Shown: positions 42,801 to 52,249 of the stretch, piece after piece
How the letters are laid out: each line of letters starts with the position of its first letter
Position numbering within the stretch: position 1 is the stretch's first letter
Assembly: GCA_031761405.1 (NCBI GenBank)
Contig: JASEVX010000013.1
Span: 39,508,601-39,572,600, forward strand
Direction of reading: 5' to 3'
DNA: 64,000 nt
Origin: Serripes groenlandicus
Lineage: Eukaryota; Mollusca; Bivalvia; Cardiida; Cardiidae
Made by a program: the position numbers and the translations under genes
The notes under the pieces: generated by a model
Told to the model about the DNA's origin: nothing
The model's input: the letters and a program-made list of their open reading frames with translations, nothing else
Database searches by the model: none

Positions 42801-45800
42801 TATAGGTGTTTCCAGGTGGACTGTTTCCAGTGTATCAGATCCGAGAAGAGAGTTATATAGAATAAAAAAAAAAATATTATAAATGTTGTATTTGTATTTC
42901 ACAGGAGTTGGATGTTGAAAATGAAAGAAAGATCAGGAAACTATTGAATGACAGATTCGCCCTCGGTTCCAAATTGGTATTCATCTATTGGTTAACCCTT
43001 TCCCACATTAAGATGCTTTCTGACAACTCTGCAGCAGAAGACTTTTGAAAAACATTGTGGCAAAAGGGAAAAACTGCTCATAATGAGCAGTTTTTCCTTT
43101 TAACCCAATGTTTTCAACTATATACAATAATTGTTCTTTTCGTTCAGAAATAATTATTAGCTCTACTGGCCAAAGGCCAGAAGGGCTTATGTCGTGGCGA
43201 TTTGTCCGTCATGCGTGCGTGCGTGCGTGCGTGCGTGCGTTCGTTCGTTCGTTCGTGCGTAAACAATTTCTTGTTTACACGATAGTCTTCACTTTTGATT
43301 GTATCTCAACCAAACTTATACAGTAGTTAGATATTTATGAGAGCTCGGTTCCTTTCGAAAACCAGCCAGATCCGCCCATGCATAACTGGATTATGGCCCT
43401 TGAAATGGTCAAAATTGCTATAAAAGAGCTTGTTAACACGATACAGTCTTCACTTTTGATTGTATCTCAACCAAACTTATACAGTAGTTAGATATCTATG
43501 AGAGCTCGGTTCCTTTCGTAAACCAGAATATATAGCTCTATTTACTATCTGATCTTCACCAAACTTAGATAGTAGTTAAATATTGATGAGAGCTTGGTTC
43601 CTTTTGAAAACTAGCCAGATCCGGCAAGACTGGATTATGGCCCATGAAATTGTAAAAATTGCTATAATACAGCTTGTGAACACAAAAGAGCCTCCATTTA
43701 CTATCCGATCTTCACCATACATACATGCTCTGGATTGAAAATGAGCAAAGAACCATACCAGTAGAGCATAGGCCCTCATGGGCCTCTTGTTAAATAAAGT
43801 TGGAATCATTATGGCAAAATAAAAAGTTGCACATATGAGTAGTTGCTTCTTTTGCTAAATATTTACAGAGGCATCAAAACGCATCTGTATGGGGGGGAAT
43901 TAAGTGTTAAATCCATCATGTTTAAAAGTAATTTCTTCTCAACAATGTATACTTAGTTTAGTTTAAACTTATTTATTTTACATCAGATGCGAAAAAAGCT
44001 CTAAGCTTATACATGTATTGATCACGCTCAATATCTGAGATAAATATATTATTTAAAAGTAATTTCTTCTCAACAATGTATACTTAGTTTAGTTTAAACT
44101 TATTTATTTTACATCAGATGCGAAAAAAGCTCTAAGCTTATACATGTATCGATCACGCTCAATATCTGAGATAAATATATTATTTAAAAGTAATTTCTTC
44201 TCAACAATGTATACTTAGTTTAGTTTAAACTTATTTATTTTACATCAGATGCGAAAAAAGCTCTAAGCTTATACATGTATCGATCACGCTCAATATCTGA
44301 GATAAATATATTATTTAAAAGTAATTTCTTCTCAACAATGTATACTTAGTTTAGTTTAAACTTATTTATTTTACATCAGATGTGAAAAAAGCTCTGAGCT
44401 TATACATGTATCGATCACGCTCAATATCTGAGATAAATATATTATTTAAAAGTAATTTCTTCTCAACAATGTATACTTAGTTTAGTTTAAACTTATTTAT
44501 TTTACATCAGATGTGAAAAAAGCTCTAAGCTTATACATGTATCGATCACGCTCAATGTCTGAGATAAATATATTATTTAAAAGTAATTTCTTCTCAACAA
44601 TGTATACTTAGTTTAGTTTAAACTTATTTATTTTACATCAGATGCGAAAAAAGCTCTAAGCTTATACATGTATCGATCACGCTCAATATCTGAGATAAAT
44701 ATATTATTTAAAAGTAATTTCTTCTCAACAATGTATACTTAGTTTAGTTTAAACTTATTTATTTTACATCAGATGTGAAAAAAGCTCTAAGCTTATACAT
44801 GTATCGATCACGCTCAATATCTGAGATAAATATATTATTTAAAAGTAATTTACTCTCAACAATGTATACTTAGTTTAGTTTAAACTTATTTATTTTACAT
44901 CAGATGTGAAAAAAGCTCTAAGCTTATACATGTATCGATCACGCTCAATATCTGAGATAAATATATTATTTAAAAGTAATTTCTTCTCAACAATGTATAC
45001 TTAGTTTAGTTTAAACTTATTTATTTTACATCAGATGCGAAAAAAGCTCTAAGCTTATACATGTATCGATCACGCTCAATGTCTGAGATTAATTTATTAT
45101 TTAAAAGTAATTTCTTCTCAACAATGTATACTTAGTTTAGTTTAAACTTATTTATTTTACATCAGATGCGAAAAAAGCTCTAAGCTTATACATGTATCGA
45201 TCACGCTCGATGTCTGCTTCCTGGAGACATAACCAGTACTCCCGTTGTTTGTGTGGAAAAATCCCAAAGTCAAAACCCACTCATCACAAGATGCAAACCC
45301 GGGACCTTTGGTACGAGAGGCTAATGTTCTACCACCGTACCACTGTTACTGTTACTGTTACAGTGTCTTCCAGTATATATTTGGTTATTAGACTGATGCA
45401 AATCTTCTCTCAGGTTCATTTGTGTAATACTTGTTTTTCAAAGCCAATTCCCAGAAGTCAGTGGTAGCAACTCAGGCTGTCAATCCAGGAGTTTTGAGTT
45501 TGAACCCCAGATCGCCCAACATTCTTTCCAGCGTTTGACGAAAGCATCATTCACCTTTCATCAATGGGAAATTTTCAATGTGGAAAAGCAACCATCGCAG
45601 TTGCTTGGAAAGACTGTTGTGTGGACTACTGGTGTTCTATAACAGAGCTCTAGATAAGGGGCGTTTGGCACTTCTAAAATCCTTTTTTTTTTACCTCCAA
45701 AACCTCTGTGAGACGATTTTTTTTTAGTACCCACAACATAGGTTTTAATAAGTGCTAACAGAGATATCTTGAAGGCAATACCTGTTCACTCTTCCTTATC

Positions 45801-48800
45801 TAGTTCTCTGCTATAACAAGGGCCAAGTCACATGAAAACTAACCTTTTGGACTATGCAACCAGCTATGATATGGATCAGCCTCAGTTGTTTTGTGGTAGA
45901 GCGTCCACCTCGGGTACGGGAGATCACTGGTTCGATCCCCAGTCGGGTCATACCAAAAAAAATGCTAGTAATGGCTGCCCTCCTTGGCGCTCAGGATTGC
46001 AGGGTTAGCATCATGACTGACTGCCTGGTGTAAGGATAAATAGACCAGTAGTAGTGGTAACTTATCCAGGAAATACGAGATATAACTGAAACATTGTTGA
46101 AAGTGGCGTAAAACACTAAACAATCTATTGTGAGCTTCTAAAGACCAGTTATGACTATAATTAAGAACAGGCAAAAAATAACGATAACTAGGTGTAAAAG
46201 TGATTGGCGACTTTTGTTTAGTTTGATAGTATTTATATCTTCATTTAACCCTTTCCCTCATATAGTCGCTTTCTGACGCCTCTGCAGCAGACGGCTTTTT
46301 GAAAACATAGTGACAAAAGAAGAAATTGCTCAAAACGAGCAATTTCTCCTTTTGCCACAATGTTTTCCACTTTTAGTCATAGGTTATCCATTCAATTATA
46401 GAGATTTTCCTTTTTTCGACAAAATATGTTTAAAGTCATCTGCTTCAAAATTGTCGTATGAGGGAAAGGGTTAAAGGGATTTTCCCAATTTCTTCTTTTG
46501 TGCTGTGTAAGAGAGTCGGCATCTCATACCAAAAGTCCCGGGTGTTAACCCTTTCCCTCATACGATAATTATGCAGCAGACGACTTTGAACATATTTTGT
46601 CAAAAAACAGAAAATCTCTATAATTTAATGGATATCGTATGACTAAAAGTGGAAAACATTGTGTCAAAAGGAGAAATTGCTCGTTTTGAGCAATTTCTTC
46701 TTTTGTCACAATGTTTTCAAAAAGCCGTCTGCTGCAGAGGCGTCGGAAAGCGTCTATATGAGGGAAAGCGTTAATCCTTTGATGAGTTGGTTCTGCTTTT
46801 GGTATTTTCCACGCAAACAGCACAATTACTGGATATGTCTGCAGGAAGCAGACATCATTTGTGATTAGTATATGTAAGCTTAAAAATCTTGTTTTGCAAC
46901 AGATGTAAAATAAATAAGTTTAAACTAAACTTTTTAAGACAAATTAGGATTCTGCTTTAACCCTTTCCTGCTTACAGACACATTTTTATGCATCTGCAGA
47001 AGACTAGTATTGAACAATTTGAGGCAAACAAAAAAAATGCTCATAATGAACAGTTCTCCTTAAGCCACTATGTTTTCAACTCAAAATACTTATTTCCATT
47101 TTGTAGATATTTTTAGCTCACCTATGTACGACGTGCAATGATATGTAGGCCAAGTTCGAATATGGGTCATGCGGGGTCAAAAACTAGGTCACTAGATCAA
47201 ATTGAAGGAAAATCTTGTGAACACTTTGGATGCCGCATTTTTTGCTTCAGCTTCAAGTTCGAATATGGGTCATATTGGATCAGAAACTAGGTCAATAAAG
47301 GAAAATATTGTTCAAACTCTGGAGGCCGCATTTTTACTTTGAGCAAGTTGAAACTTTGTCAGAATGTTGTCTTGATGATATCTAGTCCATGTTGGAATAT
47401 GGGTCATATCAGGTAAAAAAATGTAGATCACTAGGCCAAATGAAGGAAAATATTGTTAACACTGTAGAGGTTGCATTCAGAATAATTGTCTTGATGTGTT
47501 TTGCATTGCAGTACATTGTATAATTAAGGTGAGCTATCTAGGGCCATCATGGCCCTCTTGTTCATATTTTCCTTGGATGCTCTCAATGTCGTTGGTTGCT
47601 GATTTTTGCTAGGTGGGAAAGGATTAAGTTTGATAATCACCAATATTTTACTTCTACTGGGCATTCTTGGAGTTTCTATTTTAATCGTAATTGCCATTCA
47701 TTCCTGCCTTTGAGATGTAGTGGAAGAGCATCAGTCTTGGTGCTGGAGGGCGTTGGTTCGGTCCCAGGCCAGTTCATACCAAAGACTTAAAAATAATGGT
47801 AATAATGGCTTTCCCTTGTGCTTTTGTCTGAATCATTGGTCCATTAGTTAGAATAACTTACACATGAAATGCTTTAATAAAGCTGAAAATTTGTAGAAAG
47901 CGGAGTAAAACACCATACAAACAAACAAGCCATTAATTTCAAAACCTTAGAATTTTTTTTTCTTTTCCATGGTGTGACCTATATATTAAATTTTCAGGAA
48001 CAAGAACAGACTGAGATCAACCATCTGAAGCAACAGCACACAGCTGAAATGAGAGAGAGTAGGAGACAGTGTGAAGACAAACTGAGAGAGATGAAAATTG
48101 AAACTGTAAGGCACATTTAACCCTTTCCCTCATACGACAATTCTGCAGCAGACGACTTTGAACGTATTTTATCAACACATAGAAAATCTCCATAATTGAA
48201 TGGATAACCTGTGACTAAAAGTGGAAAATATTGTGGCAAAAGGAGAAATTACTCATCATGTCACAAAATGTTCAATTTCTTTTAATTATCATATTTTCAA
48301 TTATAGAGAATTACCAAATGTTTCAACTTTTTCCCTTATAAATGCTTTCCGGCAACTCTGAAGCAGACGATTTTTGTGACAATTGTGACATAAGCCTCAT
48401 TGTTTTTAACTTTTTTCAGTAATTATACCATCATATATAGATAGTTTCCATATTTTTGCAATAAAATGTTTAAAGACATCTGCTGCAGCTTTGTTGTATG
48501 TTGGAAACTGTTTAACTCTTTCCTACATACAATAAATTTGCAGCAGACGACTTTGAAAACTTTGCATTTCGGCTTGCACTCAGGTATAGAGCCTCATTGT
48601 GACAGATCTTGTGCAGACAAGCGCTTTTTTTTTCTTCTTTGGTGACACGATTTTCCTTCAATTTGGCCTAGTGCCCTAGTTATAAATCCCGCATAAACCA
48701 TATATGACATTGGATTAGATATCGCCAAGAAAAACATTCTGAGAACAATGTTTTATAAATCTGTCTGCTGGAGCCTCATATGTGTCAGGAGTATCTCTGT

Positions 48801-50806
48801 ATACCGGAAATTGAAACTTAACCCTTTCCCACATACAACAATTCTGCTGCAAACTACTTTGAAAACATACCAGGAAAAATTGGGAACTCCCTTTAAATAA
48901 AAGTACAGTAATTGAATAGAATTGAAAACATGGTGACAAAGGGAAAAATTGCTTCTTTTGATGCCATGTTTTCTAAAAGCTGCAGTGGCAGAAAGCGTCT
49001 ATATGAGGGAAAGGGTTAATTGTTGATGAGGGTATCTTTCTGGATCATCAAGGCTTGTTTTAGCATTTCAATCTCTCAGGACCGCATCAGTGGTGTTGCG
49101 GGAGAGTGTCCAACTCAGCTGTGAGAGATTGCTGGTTCGATCCTCAGCTGGGTCATACCAAATTAACACTTGGCACTCGGGATTGTGGGGTTAGCATGTC
49201 GACTAGCTCGCTGGTGTCAGGATAAATTGACCAGCAGTACTGGTAACTTACCCCAGGAAACGCCATAACATAAATGATAAATTAGTTGTAATCAATATTA
49301 TCCCTTCCCCACATACAACAAATTTGCAGCAGACGACTATGAACACATCTTAGCAAAACATAGAAAATCCCAATAAATGAAGGTATAATTATATATACTG
49401 ATGTAAGTTGAAAACATTGAAGCAAAAGGTGAAATTGCTTGTTTTCAAAAGTCATCTGCAGATGCATCAGATTGTGTCTACAAGTGGGAAAGAGTAAAAC
49501 ACCAAACAAACAGAATTCAACCATTTCAGGCACAGTGTCAAGTGTATAAGAAACTTGTTGACAGAGAGAAAGATGGGCTGAAAGAAGAGATAAGAAAGCT
49601 TCAGGTATGAATATGATTGAACAAATTACACCCTTTCCAACGTGATGTTAATAATAATTACATCTTAATCCTCTCCCTCGTATATACGCTCTCTGACACC
49701 TCTGCAGCAGACGGCTTTTTGAAAGCATTGTTACAAAAGAAGAAATTGCTTAAAATGAGCAATTTTTCCTTTTGTCACCATGTTTTCAACTCTATTCAAT
49801 TATTGTACTTTCATTTAAAGGGAATTTCCAATTTTGTTTGGGTATGTTTTCAAAGTCGTCTTCTGCAGATTTTGTTGTATGTGGGAAAGGGTTAAACCCT
49901 TTCCCTCATAAACACACGTGATGACTCTGCAGACGATTTTTGAAAACATTTGGATAAATAGAAAAATTGCTTACAATCAGCAATTTCTCCTTTTGCAACA
50001 ATGTTTTTAACTCGTTCAATTGCTGTACTTTTACTTCGTTTTCTGTTGCAAAGTTTTTGTATGTGAGAAAGTGTTAAAACTATACAGGAAATGTTTACAC
50101 TTTCTATTATGACATTCATTATACATGTAATTACATCTTTTAAAAACTAGTCTGGAAAATTAAGAATGGGGTATTTGGAACTGGGCGTCCTGGGTTCAGT
50201 CCTCCCTCGCAGCAGTCACAGAGTGTCCTTGGGCAAGGCACATTTCCTATCCTAGTACTGGTTTGTATACCCAGGGATCATGAATAAGTGAACTGTTGTC
50301 ATAACATAGCCAAAATAATGTTGAAAACCACCAAATAAAACCAAAAAACCCAAACCTATATGATAACGATAATAACTACATCTTTAACCCTTTCTCTCAA
50401 ATATACGTTTTCTGACACCTGCAGCAGACAGCTTTTTGAAAACATAGTGACAAAAGAAGAAATTAATCAAAACGAGCATTCTCTCCTTTTGCCACAATGT
50501 TTTCCACTATAAGTAATAGGTTATCAATTCAATTATAGAGATTTTCTATTTTTTAACAAAATATGTTCAAAGTTGTCTGCTGCAGAATTGTCATATGAGG
50601 GAAAAGGTTAAAATCTCACATTTTGAATCAGATGACAAATTATTCCTTGGAGAAGAAAGTTCGGGAGACGGAGAGACAAGAAAAGATTCAGGCAAACGAA
50701 CGAGAGCAGTATATACAACAAGTATTGACGTTTGAGTGCCAGTACAAGGGACTTCTGGAGGAGGTAAAGAAACTCACGGAGAAGCAGCACAGGCTCGACA
50801 AAGACT
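33825..50806 (+). CDS. Coiled-coil protein gene, at least six exons
   Basis: Exons: 33825-33894, 38360-38433, 42905-42976, 47998-48105, 49530-49604, 50632-50806. All junctions are AG/GT and phases match: exon 1 leaves G, exon 2 supplies AG to give Glu; exons 2-5 end in phase 0; exon 6 ends after one base, so more exons follow. The start Met is preceded by in-frame stops. The product so far is about 191 residues: a Ser/Thr-rich N-terminus, FTLVDRMRFTSLTYEVMEEL, then almost continuous charged heptads (QEQTEINHLKQQ, DREKDGLKEEIRKLQ, LEKKVRETERQEK, LLEEVKKLTEK). That composition is seen in cytoskeletal and ciliary coiled-coil proteins; I cannot name the family. An extra small exon could be missed in the long introns. 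Confidence 0.65.
33930..34159 (+). mobile_element. TTAA-MITE, intact 230-bp copy
   Basis: 'ttaaccctttccctcatata' to 'gtatgagggaaagggttaa'; same orientation and length as 15653-15882. Confidence 0.85.
34385..34530. mobile_element. MITE-2 copy
   Basis: 'accctatgttatgggcactc', 'gtctcagtgagacgattc', 'gagtacccacaacatagga'. The outer flanks are shortened. Confidence 0.7.
34800..35265 (-). other. Unresolved minus-strand frame with repeated DIYYLP motif
   Basis: Minus-strand frame 35263-34871 contains RKGNDIYYLPNHDEDNQ; a second copy, DDIYYLPKHEER then stop, is in another frame at about 34835-34805. The DNA 'gataataaatatcat' is shared. A splice donor-like 'aatcag|gttaaa' follows the first copy. Not recognised; could be a decayed duplicated exon. 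Confidence 0.25.
35300..35910. other. Intronic DNA, nothing recognised
   Basis: Lies in intron 1 of the coiled-coil gene before the MULE; no clear repeat. Confidence 0.35.
35913..35921. repeat. 9-bp target duplication GATCGCCAC (left)
   Basis: Repeated at 38311-38319 around the first MULE. 9 bp is the usual Mutator-class length. Confidence 0.85.
35922..36035 (+). repeat. MULE-1 left TIR
   Basis: Contains four 'caaaatacccac' units; complementary to 38195-38310. Confidence 0.9.
36110..37159 (+). pseudogene. MULE transposase, one in-frame stop
   Basis: ATG at 36110 opens MLKQTVRRAKKVTGPKNPST; TAA at 36233-36235 interrupts, and the same frame continues as PDSRILMFATEDGPRLLYSA to the stop at 37159 (349 codons plus stop in all). 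The MULE domain shows WFMDGTHSTAPAQFAQLFVI (first Asp of the DDE set), HIIADYEVAIHNA (second Asp), GCFYHLTQATWRKVQSEGL (the CxxH motif) and NNQCESWNNGFQHLVG (final acidic region). No FLYWCH zinc finger lies in the 190 bp between element start and ATG, so the N-terminal DNA-binding part is missing. The remainder looks intact. Confidence 0.85.
37160..38080. other. MULE-1 3' internal region
   Basis: Non-coding AT-rich DNA; a TTAA-MITE-like fragment near 37220-37300 ('ttaaccctttcatccacac'). Confidence 0.5.
38080..38310 (-). repeat. MULE-1 right TIR with tandem units
   Basis: Repeats 'ctgtgggtattttgaatacc', 'ctgtaaattcta' about five times; each unit contains the small palindrome 'gggtattttgaataccc'. 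Confidence 0.9.
38360..38433 (+). CDS. Coiled-coil gene exon 2
   Basis: Acceptor 'atatttatag', donor 'agg|gtgagtt'. Encodes FTLVDRMRFTSLTYEVMEEL and KMRR. It lies 50 bp after the 3' end of the first MULE. Confidence 0.65.
38464..39200. repeat. Cluster of four TTAA-MITE copies
   Basis: 38464-38585, 38590-38760, 38780-38986 and 38990-39200, in mixed orientation. The third has 'gcagcagacgactttgaac' to 'cgtctatatgagagaaaggg'. All lie in intron 2 just after exon 2. Confidence 0.7.
39720..40360 (-). pseudogene. MULE-2 transposase remnant
   Basis: Minus-strand pieces in two or three frames: KPDNLFMDHE (about 40280), then VNACFFHYAQCILRKVQSTG (the CxxH block), TNEDIHCLVRRAAVLPLVPI, EALNDIATLDLP, and in another frame NHVSILRPIQEV, KRPIKRRKYQNINTRLASL. 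The order matches MULE transposases. Distinct from MULE-1 at sequence level. Frameshifts near 40270 and 39957 disable it. Confidence 0.7.
40406..40489 (-). CDS. MULE-2 first exon, FLYWCH-like start
   Basis: ATG at 40489, 28 codons (MANAQVQLDFVKNKRGRM, then SLVIDGHKFV), donor 'gtt|gtaagt'. The pattern of a basic stretch followed by L-x-x-x-G-H/Y-x-F matches the start of FLYWCH zinc-finger domains often attached to animal MULEs. The following FLYWCH half (YWxC) is not found downstream, so it was probably deleted. Confidence 0.5.
41000..41425. repeat. Two TTAA-MITE copies
   Basis: 41005-41206 ('cccccatttcccgc' to 'atgtgggaaacggttaa') and 41233-41422 ('tttaccctttccctcatata' to 'gtattagggaaagggttaa'; the centre is shortened). 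Confidence 0.7.
41820..41925. repeat. MITE-2, decayed
   Basis: 'aaatcctatgatgaatatact' with 'gtcgtctgaatgaagt' and 'tttgagtaccacaataaag'. Confidence 0.45.
41930..42800. repeat. Run of five or more TTAA-MITE pieces
   Basis: Copies begin near 41931, 42170, 42395, 42470 and 42700. 42470-42697 is nearly complete ('ttaaccctttatcacatata' to 'gtatgtaagaaagggttaa'). Confidence 0.65.
42905..42976 (+). CDS. Coiled-coil gene exon 3
   Basis: Acceptor 'tatttcacag', donor 'ttg|gtattc'. 24 codons: ELDVENERKIRKLLNDRFAL and GSKL. Confidence 0.7.
42992..43150 (+). repeat. TTAA-MITE, left part
   Basis: 'ttaaccctttcccacattaa', 'ctgcagcagaagac', hairpin 'ctgctcataatgagcag'; interrupted at about 43150 by the next repeat. 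Starts 16 bp after exon 3. Confidence 0.7.
43155..43797. repeat. Dispersed repeat with (GCGT)n and three internal units
   Basis: Left 'agctctactggccaaaggcc', right 'accagtagagcataggccct', 'catgggcctcttg'. Internal units carry 'tatctcaaccaaacttatac', 'gagagctcggttcctttcg'. It includes a (GCGT)n/(TCGT)n run at 43214-43258. It sits inside a TTAA-MITE, whose right remnant resumes at about 43795. Confidence 0.7.
43921..45205. repeat. 131-bp tandem array, about 10 units
   Basis: Starts at 43921, 44052 and 44183 show a 131-bp period. The unit includes 'tttaaaagtaatttcttctc', 'agtttagtttaaacttattt' and 'cttatacatgtatcgatcac'. Units differ by a few bases only. The single-copy relative is the tail of the SINE at 46785-46935. 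Confidence 0.95.
45205..45365 (-). mobile_element. SINE-C head and body, joined to the array
   Basis: Minus strand: 'ggtggtagaacattagcc' (A-box-like) and 'aaggtcccgggtttgcatc' (B-box-like), then 'gagtgggttttgactttggg'. Body 'gtctgcttcctggagacata' matches the reverse of 46790-46860. Confidence 0.65.
45465..45636 (+). mobile_element. SINE-A, 3'-truncated
   Basis: 'caactcaggctgtcaatcca', 'gagtttgaaccccagatcg', 'gtggaaaagcaacc', up to 'actactggtgttct', where MITE-2 begins. Confidence 0.7.
45645..45810. mobile_element. MITE-2 with 8-bp target duplication
   Basis: 'gagctctagataaggggcgt' to 'cttccttatctagttctctg', flanked by CTATAACA on both sides (45637-45644 and 45811-45818). The central hairpin is partly deleted here. 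Confidence 0.75.
45880..46130 (+). mobile_element. SINE-B, near full length
   Basis: Head 'ttgtggtagagcgtccacct' and 'actggttcgatccccagtcg', body 'ggataaatagaccagtagta', tail 'tgttgaaagtggcgtaaaac'. Confidence 0.8.
46245..46474 (+). mobile_element. TTAA-MITE, intact 230-bp copy
   Basis: Full copy with 'gctcaaaacgagc' centre; TTAA at both ends. Confidence 0.9.
46545..46774 (-). mobile_element. TTAA-MITE, intact copy in opposite orientation
   Basis: Same 230-bp length, reversed relative to 46245-46474 and 70 bp away, so the pair is a long inverted repeat. Confidence 0.9.
46785..46935 (+). mobile_element. SINE-C body and tail, unexpanded
   Basis: 'gatgagttggttctgctttt', 'ggatatgtctgcaggaagca', then 'cagatgtaaaataaataag', 'tttaaactaaac', the complement of the 131-bp unit. 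No tRNA head. Confidence 0.6.
46958..47626. mobile_element. TTAA-MITE interrupted by a dispersed repeat
   Basis: Left half 'ttaaccctttcctgcttaca' to 'tttgtagatattttt' (47113); right half resumes at about 47562 with 'catattttccttgg' and 'gctaggtgggaaaggattaa'. Confidence 0.65.
47114..47561. repeat. Dispersed repeat nested in MITE
   Basis: 'agctcacctatgtacgacg' on the left, 'aaggtgagctatctagggcc', 'atcatggccctcttgtt' on the right. Internal 'gttcgaatatgggtcat' units. Termini as in 12830-14042. Confidence 0.7.
47700..47930 (+). mobile_element. SINE-B, diverged
   Basis: 'tagtggaagagcatcagtct', 'gcgttggttcggtcccaggc', tail 'gtagaaagcggagtaaaaca'. It ends about 70 bp before exon 4. Confidence 0.65.
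47998..48105 (+). CDS. Coiled-coil gene exon 4
   Basis: Acceptor 'aaattttcag', donor 'act|gtaagg'. 36 codons rich in Glu, Gln, Lys and Arg (EQEQTEINHLKQQHTAEMRE onwards). Confidence 0.75.
48117..49020. repeat. Run of TTAA-MITE copies and fragments
   Basis: Starts 12 bp after the exon 4 donor ('ttaaccctttccctcatacg'); further pieces near 48330, 48510 and 48817-49020 ('ttaaccctttcccacataca' to 'gtctatatgagggaaaggg', 'ttaa'). Confidence 0.65.
49085..49270 (+). mobile_element. SINE-B copy
   Basis: 'gattgctggttcgatcctca', 'tggcactcgggattgtgggg', 'attgaccagcagtactggta'. Confidence 0.75.
49298..49500. repeat. TTAA-MITE, degraded
   Basis: 'cccttccccacatacaaca' to 'gtctacaagtgggaaagagt'; ends about 30 bp before exon 5. 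Confidence 0.6.
49530..49604 (+). CDS. Coiled-coil gene exon 5
   Basis: Acceptor 'accatttcag', donor 'cag|gtatga'. 25 codons: AQCQVYKKLVDREKDGLKEE and IRKLQ. Confidence 0.75.
49620..50080. repeat. Two or three TTAA-MITE copies
   Basis: 49665-49893 ('ttaatcctctccctcgtata' to 'gtatgtgggaaagggttaa') and 49890-50080, sharing a TTAA. Confidence 0.7.
50160..50345 (+). mobile_element. SINE-D copy, head truncated
   Basis: 'cgtcctgggttcagtcctcc', 'tccttgggcaaggcacattt', 'atacccagggatcatgaata'. Same family as 21208-21434. Confidence 0.7.
50384..50611 (+). mobile_element. TTAA-MITE next to exon 6 acceptor
   Basis: 228-bp copy; its right TTAA ends 20 bp before the exon 6 boundary, so the branch-point region lies in or at the MITE end. 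Confidence 0.85.
50632..50806 (+). CDS. Coiled-coil gene exon 6
   Basis: Acceptor 'ttttgaatcag', donor 'gact|gtgagtt'. 58 codons plus one base, MTNYSLEKKVRETERQEK to EKQHRLDKD. Reading past the donor meets a stop after 14 residues, supporting splicing there. Confidence 0.75.
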
Positions 50807-51004
50807 GTGAGTTAATTTTGTTTGATACATGTATGAGTCTCGTCTCGTGATTTAGGGTTTCTTTGTGCATATGTGGATAGCGAAGACTTTGGTGAGACTG
50901 TACATGCGCACAGACTCACCCGGAGTCTTCACTGTGGTTTTGCAAGAAGTATAACACCATGACATAGTTAGACTTGTGGCCCTTCTTGTTGTACGCTAAG
51001 GTAA

Positions 51005-51840
51005 CTTTTAACCATTTACCACATGAAGATGCTTTCTGTGACGTTTTTGCAGTGCAGCAGATGACCTTTGGAAATGTTGTGGCAAAATGGAATATTGCTC
51101 ATGATGATGACCAATTTCTCTTTTTGTCACAATGATTGCAACTGTTTTTAATACTAACAAATTTCATTTATAGATAATTTCAATAGTTTTGCTGAGATGT
51201 CTTCAAAGTTGTTTGCTACAGATTTGCTGTTTGTGAGAAATGAAAACAGTCTCACCATGGTTTTTCACTGCCTGCTTGCATGACATATATACCATGGAGT
51301 ATCTAGAATGGTGACCCCGTCTTGTTGTAGAGCAATGTAATTTTAATTAACCCTTTCCCACTTGTAGACCCTTTCTGATGCATCTGCAGCAGACGACTTT
51401 TGAAAACATAGTGGCAAAAAAAGAAACTGCTCATGATAATGAATAAAGTCTTCTTTTATCACAATGTTTGCGACTATTCAATAAAAAAGTTGCATTTATA
51501 GTTTCAATAGTTTTTCAGAGATGACTTTAAAGTCGTCTGCTGCAGATTTGCTGTATGTTGGAAAGGGTTAATACCTATGCAAACAGTCTCACCATGGTTC
51601 TTCATTGCGTGCTTCCATGACTTATACATAACATGAAATATCTAGAATGTTGACCCCTATGTGTTGTACAGCAATATAACTTTAACCTTTTCCCACTTGT
51701 AGAAACATCTGCAGCAGACGACTTTTGAAAACATAGTTGCAAAGGATGAAATTGCTCATGATCATGATGATTAGCAATTTCTCCATTTGCCACCATGATT
51801 TCAACTCTATGTTATAATAAATCTCCCATTTAAGTTCAAT
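51005..51840. repeat. TTAA-MITE copies within a locally duplicated segment
   Basis: Copies near 51008-51240, 51348-51570 and 51680-51800. Segments 'cagtctcaccatggttttt', 'cactgcctgcttgcatgaca' and 'ccatggagtatctagaatgg' recur at about 51250, 51590 and 54490, showing local duplication of MITE plus flank. Confidence 0.65.
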
Positions 51841-52245
51841 TCGGAAACAAAATTCAGGATGAATTAAATGATGACAACAAGAAATGCAATGAGAACCTAA
51901 TTCACTAGACGAGATTCATATATATCTTACCAGGGTTTGAATTTAACGAGGTGTTAATCATGTCATTCTGTATTACAACAATGACAAATAATAATTATCT
52001 CCCTTAGATTAACACTGGGAACATATACAAGATCAAATTACATATTTGTGAACTAAGAATTTACTTACAAGCAAAAGTTTGCAAGGAGAAAGTTCATGAT
52101 AAATTTTGTTTAAATGTTATAAAAAGAATGATGTGTCATTTTTGCATGCAGAATAAAGCAACTTGTCAGTTGCAGAAACATACAAGAAGCATTTTCGGAC
52201 CAAATTCAAACCCTGATAATTGCCCCTTCCTGCATGAGAATAATC
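51840..52245. repeat. Segment related to 58240-58560
   Basis: 'gatgacaacaagaaatgcaa', 'tgagaacctaattcac' here and 'gatgccaaacaagagatgca', 'ataagaacctaactcgc' at 58250; later pieces also match weakly. Confidence 0.5.
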
Positions 52246-52249
52246 TGGA

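Noticed and set aside
51843..51910. Possible exon 7 of the coiled-coil gene (DELNDDNKKCNENLIH)
   Set aside because: The phase left by exon 6 would create a stop at the junction, and the segment is part of a repeat also seen at 58250.
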